Positions 60,541 to 64,000 of a stretch of DNA of 64,000 nucleotides are shown piece after piece. Source of the stretch: Lumnitzera littorea (lineage: Eukaryota; Streptophyta; Magnoliopsida; Myrtales; Combretaceae); the NCBI GenBank assembly GCA_024138015.1, contig JAMXBB010000011.1, forward strand, positions 27,505,520-27,569,519, written 5' to 3'. Both the position numbers and the translations under genes were made by a program. Within the stretch, counting starts at the first letter, position 1; each line of letters opens with the position of its first letter. The notes beneath the pieces were generated by a model that worked only from the letters and a program-made list of their open reading frames with translations, did not search any database and was not told where the DNA came from.

Positions 60541-61386
60541 TGATATGCCTAGGAGCTCAATTATCACTAAGGCTTATCGTAGGACGTGAGAAACCAATGA
60601 GTCCTTTAAGCTATCGAAGAAAATAGAGTGAGTAGGTCGATGAATGAAATATAGTAGCTGATGTGAAGCTGTTTGGAGGATGTAATCTACTAACGAACAC
60701 AATACAACTTGATACTTCACTTGATATGACATATAAGCTGATGTCAAGGTCTACTCGGCACTAATCTTGAGCTACTCGACAATATTAGATAAAAGTATAA
60801 GAAAAATGGACTTGGAGAGGTGGTCGTCTCACAAGAACAAGTATATTCAATGTCAAGAATAAAAAATGTAATAATTTTAGCTACAAAGAGAAGGGACTAT
60901 TTATAGTAAGTCCCTAGAAGAACATTACTATTAAAGAAAATTACAAAAGGTATACATTAAAGGGTTCTTCCTAATACATATGGAAAAGGATAAGTAGGAC
61001 AAATAACAAAAAGAGAAAAAATAGTATAGTGTTAGATGGGGTAGACAGGTGGTAACGTAACATTGGTTCCGTATAAAAGATTCCCTGGTTACAACAGTTA
61101 GGCGGAATCAAGATGTTGTAGTAATAAGGAGGTTGAGACGAGAAAGTGATGCCGTGAGAATGAGTAGGAGGTTGGGAAAGAAATACTTGGCCAGTAAGAA
61201 GCTATTTCTCATTACTTAGTAGGAAACTCTTGGCAACTGGAGGTCAGGTCACTCGGTACAGAACCTTCGGCCAGAGAACAGTCGGCATTAGCAATAGAGA
61301 GAGAACAAAGCATAATATAACCACCTGGAGCTCTCAGAGAATTTAGCCATCCCCCTTTTATATACTATTTCTTGTCACCAGCATCA
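60541..61386 (-). repeat. 5' LTR of copy I
   Basis: Plus-strand limits TGATATGCC and CCAGCATCA; about 846 bp, close to the other copies. TATA-like ACTATAAATAGT on the minus strand at 60896-60907. The ends are inferred without a second LTR. Confidence 0.55.
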
Positions 61387-61469
61387 AGTGAGGGATTGAA
61401 GGCCTTTAAAGCATGTGTGCATGAGTGGGCCAGAGATTAGTAGCCTATCAAGGTTGATGTTAATGTTGA

Positions 61470-61980
61470 CTTGATTAAGGAAGATGTATTCGTAGAGGAT
61501 TTGGATAAGTTAACTCTAGTTATTCGATGAGCAATGAGCTTGGAACCTTCTACTAAGGAAGAGTAGAGAGAGAACTTATTCCATGTCACTTATAAAGTGA
61601 ATGATCAGGCTCATAGTGGATAGTGGAAGCTACACCAATGTAGCATCCATTGACTTGATTAAGAAACTCAAGTTGCCGACCATTCTACATTCAAAGCCAT
61701 ATAAGTTACATTGGTTGAATGAGAAGGGAGTACTACATGTCACTCAATAAGTATTATTGCTAATCTCAATTAGAAACTATTTCGACAAAATTCTTTGTGA
61801 CGTGCTACCCATGTGCGGATCTTATGTCCTATTAGGCCGACCTTGGCTTTTCGATCGAAGGGTTATTCATGATGACTACAGGAATACATATGTGTTTGAG
61901 AAGGATGGAAGGAAGATTATGCTAAACCCTATGCCACTGACTCAATTTAGAAAACTGTAAGCGAAACTTACTTGAGAATC
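61470..61980 (+). pseudogene. Copy J retropepsin remnant
   Basis: VEDLDKLTLVI near 61493 matches the linker of copy D. The active site at 61619-61627 encodes an intact DSG (VDSGSYTNVAS). Frame 61757-61960 carries YVLLGRPWLFDRRVIHDDY and FEKDGRKIMLNPMPL. Confidence 0.8.
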
Positions 61981-61984
61981 AAAG

Positions 61985-62870
61985 AAGGCTTTGGTGTTGA
62001 GTAGAGCTGAACTCCGAGAAGCCATTAAAGCCGATGCACTGACCTTATTATTGATCAGGCGATTACTAGAGTTAAAGGAGAGGGTTGAACTACCTCTAGA
62101 AGTCAAGGAGCTATTGGATGAATATGTTGACCTATTTCTTGAGCAATTGCCCAAGGGATTACCCTTTTTTCAAGGCATTGAACATTGCATTGACTTGATA
62201 TTCGGTACTGGCCTGCTAAATAAGCTAGCGTATCGAATGAATCCCCAGTAGGCTATTGAGCTCTAGAGATAAGTCAATGAACTTCTGGAAAAAGGTTATT
62301 TGAGGTATAGTCTTAGCCCTTGTGTTGTACCTGTACTGCTTGTGTCGAAGAAGGATGGAACTTAGTATATGTGTGTAAATGGTAGAGTTGTCAACAAGAT
62401 TATGATCAAGTACAAATACCCCATCTCGAGGCTAGACAATATATTGGATGAACTAAATGGTGCCAAAGTATTTAACAAGATAGATTTGAAGTTTATATAC
62501 CAGTAAATTCGAATGAGACAAGGGGACGAATGGAAGAATGCTTTTAAGACCCGACATGGCTTGTACGAGTAGATGGTCGTGCCTTTTGGGCTATCAAATG
62601 CCCTAAGAACTTTCATGATGCTAATGAATCATGTTTTGAGAGATCTAATTAGGAGATTTGTTGTCGTCTACTTTGATAACATCTTTGTCTATAGTATCGA
62701 CTTGGTAATACATACTAACTACCTTCGCGTTGTTTTTTATGTCCTTCAAGCAAAGAGATTGTTTGGAAATTTGAAGAAATGCTATTTTTGTCAAGAAGAA
62801 GTGTTCTTCTTAGGCTATGTAGTTGGTGGAAAGGGATTTAGAGTAGATGAATAGAAGGTGTGAGCTATTG
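61985..62870 (+). pseudogene. Copy J reverse transcriptase remnant
   Basis: Frame 61991-62251 covers the segment before RT (LSRAELREAIKADALT, GIEHCIDLI). RT motifs follow to 62854: KIMIKYKYPI-like, FNKIDLKF (motif A Asp kept) and VPFGLSNALRTFMMLMN. The box at 62669-62680 reads YFDN. Confidence 0.85.
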
Positions 62871-62899
62871 TTGAGTAGCTGACCCTGACTTCCTGTGTC

Positions 62900-63470
62900 G
62901 ATGTGAGAAGTTTTCATGGATTGACATCATTCCATTGACGCTTTATCAAAGGATTTAGTACCATTGTAGCGCTTTTGATTAACCTAATAAAGAAGAATGT
63001 AGAGTTTAAGTGAGAAGAGAAAGAGGAGAGGAGTTTTCTTGAGATAAAAGTAAGGTTGACCTCGGCCCCGGTCTTGGCTTTACCAGACTTTGACATAATA
63101 TTTAAGCTCAGATGTGACGTATCAGGTGTTGGCATTAGAGCTGTGTTGATGCAAGAAGGCCGACTTGTCACTTATCATAGTGAGAAGCTCAAGGGAGTGT
63201 AGTTGAACTATTTTGTATATGACAAAGAGCTTTTGGCCCCGATTTGAGCTCTTCGTGTGTGGTGGCACTATCTTTTACTAAAAGAATTTGTCATATACAC
63301 AAATCACGAGTCCTTAAGATATCTGTAGAGCCAATCCAAGCTTTCTAAATGCCAAGCCCAATGGATTGAGTTCTTGGAGGGATTTAATTTTATCATTAAG
63401 TATAAGCAAGCTAAAGTAATGTAGTTGTTGATGCTTTGTTGTGGACACATATTCTACTCTCTAAGTTACA
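62900..63470 (+). pseudogene. Copy J RNase H remnant
   Basis: FKLRCDVSGVGIRAVLMQ near 63105-63155 keeps the first catalytic Asp, unlike copies D and G. YDKELLAP and EFVIYTNHESLRYL follow, with the MDH Asp changed to Asn. Confidence 0.7.
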
Positions 63471-63479
63471 GATCAGATT

Positions 63480-64000
63480 GTTAAGGTTTACAAGCATAAA
63501 AGAACAGTATCAAAATGATCCTTATTTTAGCCCTATATATAGGCACTATGGAGAAGGAAGAGTAGTAGATGAGTATCATGTAGAGGATGGTTATCTATTT
63601 AAAGGTGGCAAGTTATGTGTGCTGACCTGTTCGATGAGAGAGTTGTTAGTGAGGGAAGTCTATAGTAGAAGACTCTTCGGATACTTTGGAGAGTGGAGAA
63701 CGTATGAGTTGTTAAATGATAGATTCTTTTAGCTCAGAATGAAGCACGACGTACATTGTGTGATTGAGAGATGCACCATTTATAAGAAAGCAAAGAGATG
63801 AGTAGAGCAAGGGAAAGGCATGCCTTTGCCTATTCTAACCAAACTATGGGCTGACTTAAGTATGGACTTTGTCCTTGGATTACTTCGAATTACTTGAGAC
63901 AAAGATTTTGTCATAGTTATCGTAGATAGGTTTAGCAAAATGGTATATTTCGTGCCTTGCACCAAAAATAATGATGCTTTGGCAATTGCTTCATTTTTTT
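63480..64000 (+). pseudogene. Copy J integrase, 5' part
   Basis: Frame 63436-63732 has VEDGYLFKGGKLCVLTCSMRE and a blurred HHCC region. SMDFVLGLL and IVDRFSKMVYFVPC (first catalytic Asp kept) follow up to the window end. Confidence 0.75.

Larger units (their letters stand above)
58500..61386 (-). mobile_element. Chromovirus-type element, 5' half, minus strand (copy I)
   Basis: Right-hand LTR (60541-61386), primer site, gag and protease in minus orientation, truncated at about 58500 in the protease/RT linker. No RT, RNase H, integrase or left LTR. Related to copies D and G. Confidence 0.8.
61387..64000 (+). mobile_element. Chromovirus-type element, plus strand, 5'-truncated and running off the window (copy J)
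   Basis: Begins in the linker between gag and protease with no LTR or gag, and continues through protease, RT, RNase H and integrase to the window end. Closely related in sequence to copy D. Confidence 0.85.

Noticed and set aside
1..64000. tRNA, rRNA or miRNA genes
   Set aside because: No tRNA-like arm pattern or rRNA sequence was noticed on either strand; tRNA-like motifs are retroelement primer sites.

Overview
This is nuclear DNA from a flowering plant, most likely a eudicot. Two spliced host genes with canonical plant introns sit in AT-rich intergenic DNA packed with decayed LTR retrotransposons. I cannot name the species. I see no bacterial operon, CRISPR array, tRNA or rRNA gene.

Host genes. 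Positions 492-4443 (+) hold the 3' part of a squalene synthase gene: eleven exons, about 306 codons; the first ~109 residues lie before the window. Positions 28367-33628 (-) hold a complete ten-exon SH3P2-type gene (369 codons): N-terminal BAR-like coiled coil, proline-rich linker and C-terminal SH3 domain. Both reading frames are intact, and every exon junction was placed by splice sites and phase.

Repeat nest between the genes (about 5.4-26.9 kb). A 5'-truncated Tat-lineage Ty3/gypsy element (Tat-1) is the host of the nest. It is interrupted by (i) a 3.2-kb solo LTR (8722-11939) inside the integrase, (ii) a short LTR element with gag and protease remains but no visible reverse transcriptase (14932-17837), and (iii) a full-length chromovirus-type element (20184-26609) inside the antisense gene of Tat-1. 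Behind the Tat-1 pol lies an array of about ten 98-bp tandem repeats (12457-13420). A decayed antisense gene with at least one in-phase intron follows.

Right half. Positions 33.9-44.2 kb are AT-rich intergenic DNA with a second large solo LTR (37706-40626, perfect TATAT target duplication) and a weaker LTR-like block. Next come a second Tat element with its 5' LTR (Tat-2, 44200-51272), a minus-strand chromovirus-type element with two 885-bp LTRs (51273-57680), an Ogre/Tat-like fragment (57681-58498), a minus-strand chromovirus 5' half (about 58500-61386), and a plus-strand chromovirus pol running off the window end.

All retroelement genes are broken by stops and frameshifts. Catalytic residues have been lost mainly by G-to-A changes: all five visible reverse transcriptase YxDD boxes have one Asp changed to Asn. 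This fits old, methylated, silenced copies. I found no evidence of a new functional system. The most unusual items are the intron-bearing antisense gene, the 98-bp array, the gag-only element, the GC-AG intron in the SH3P2 gene, and the pol frame that continues into the LTR.
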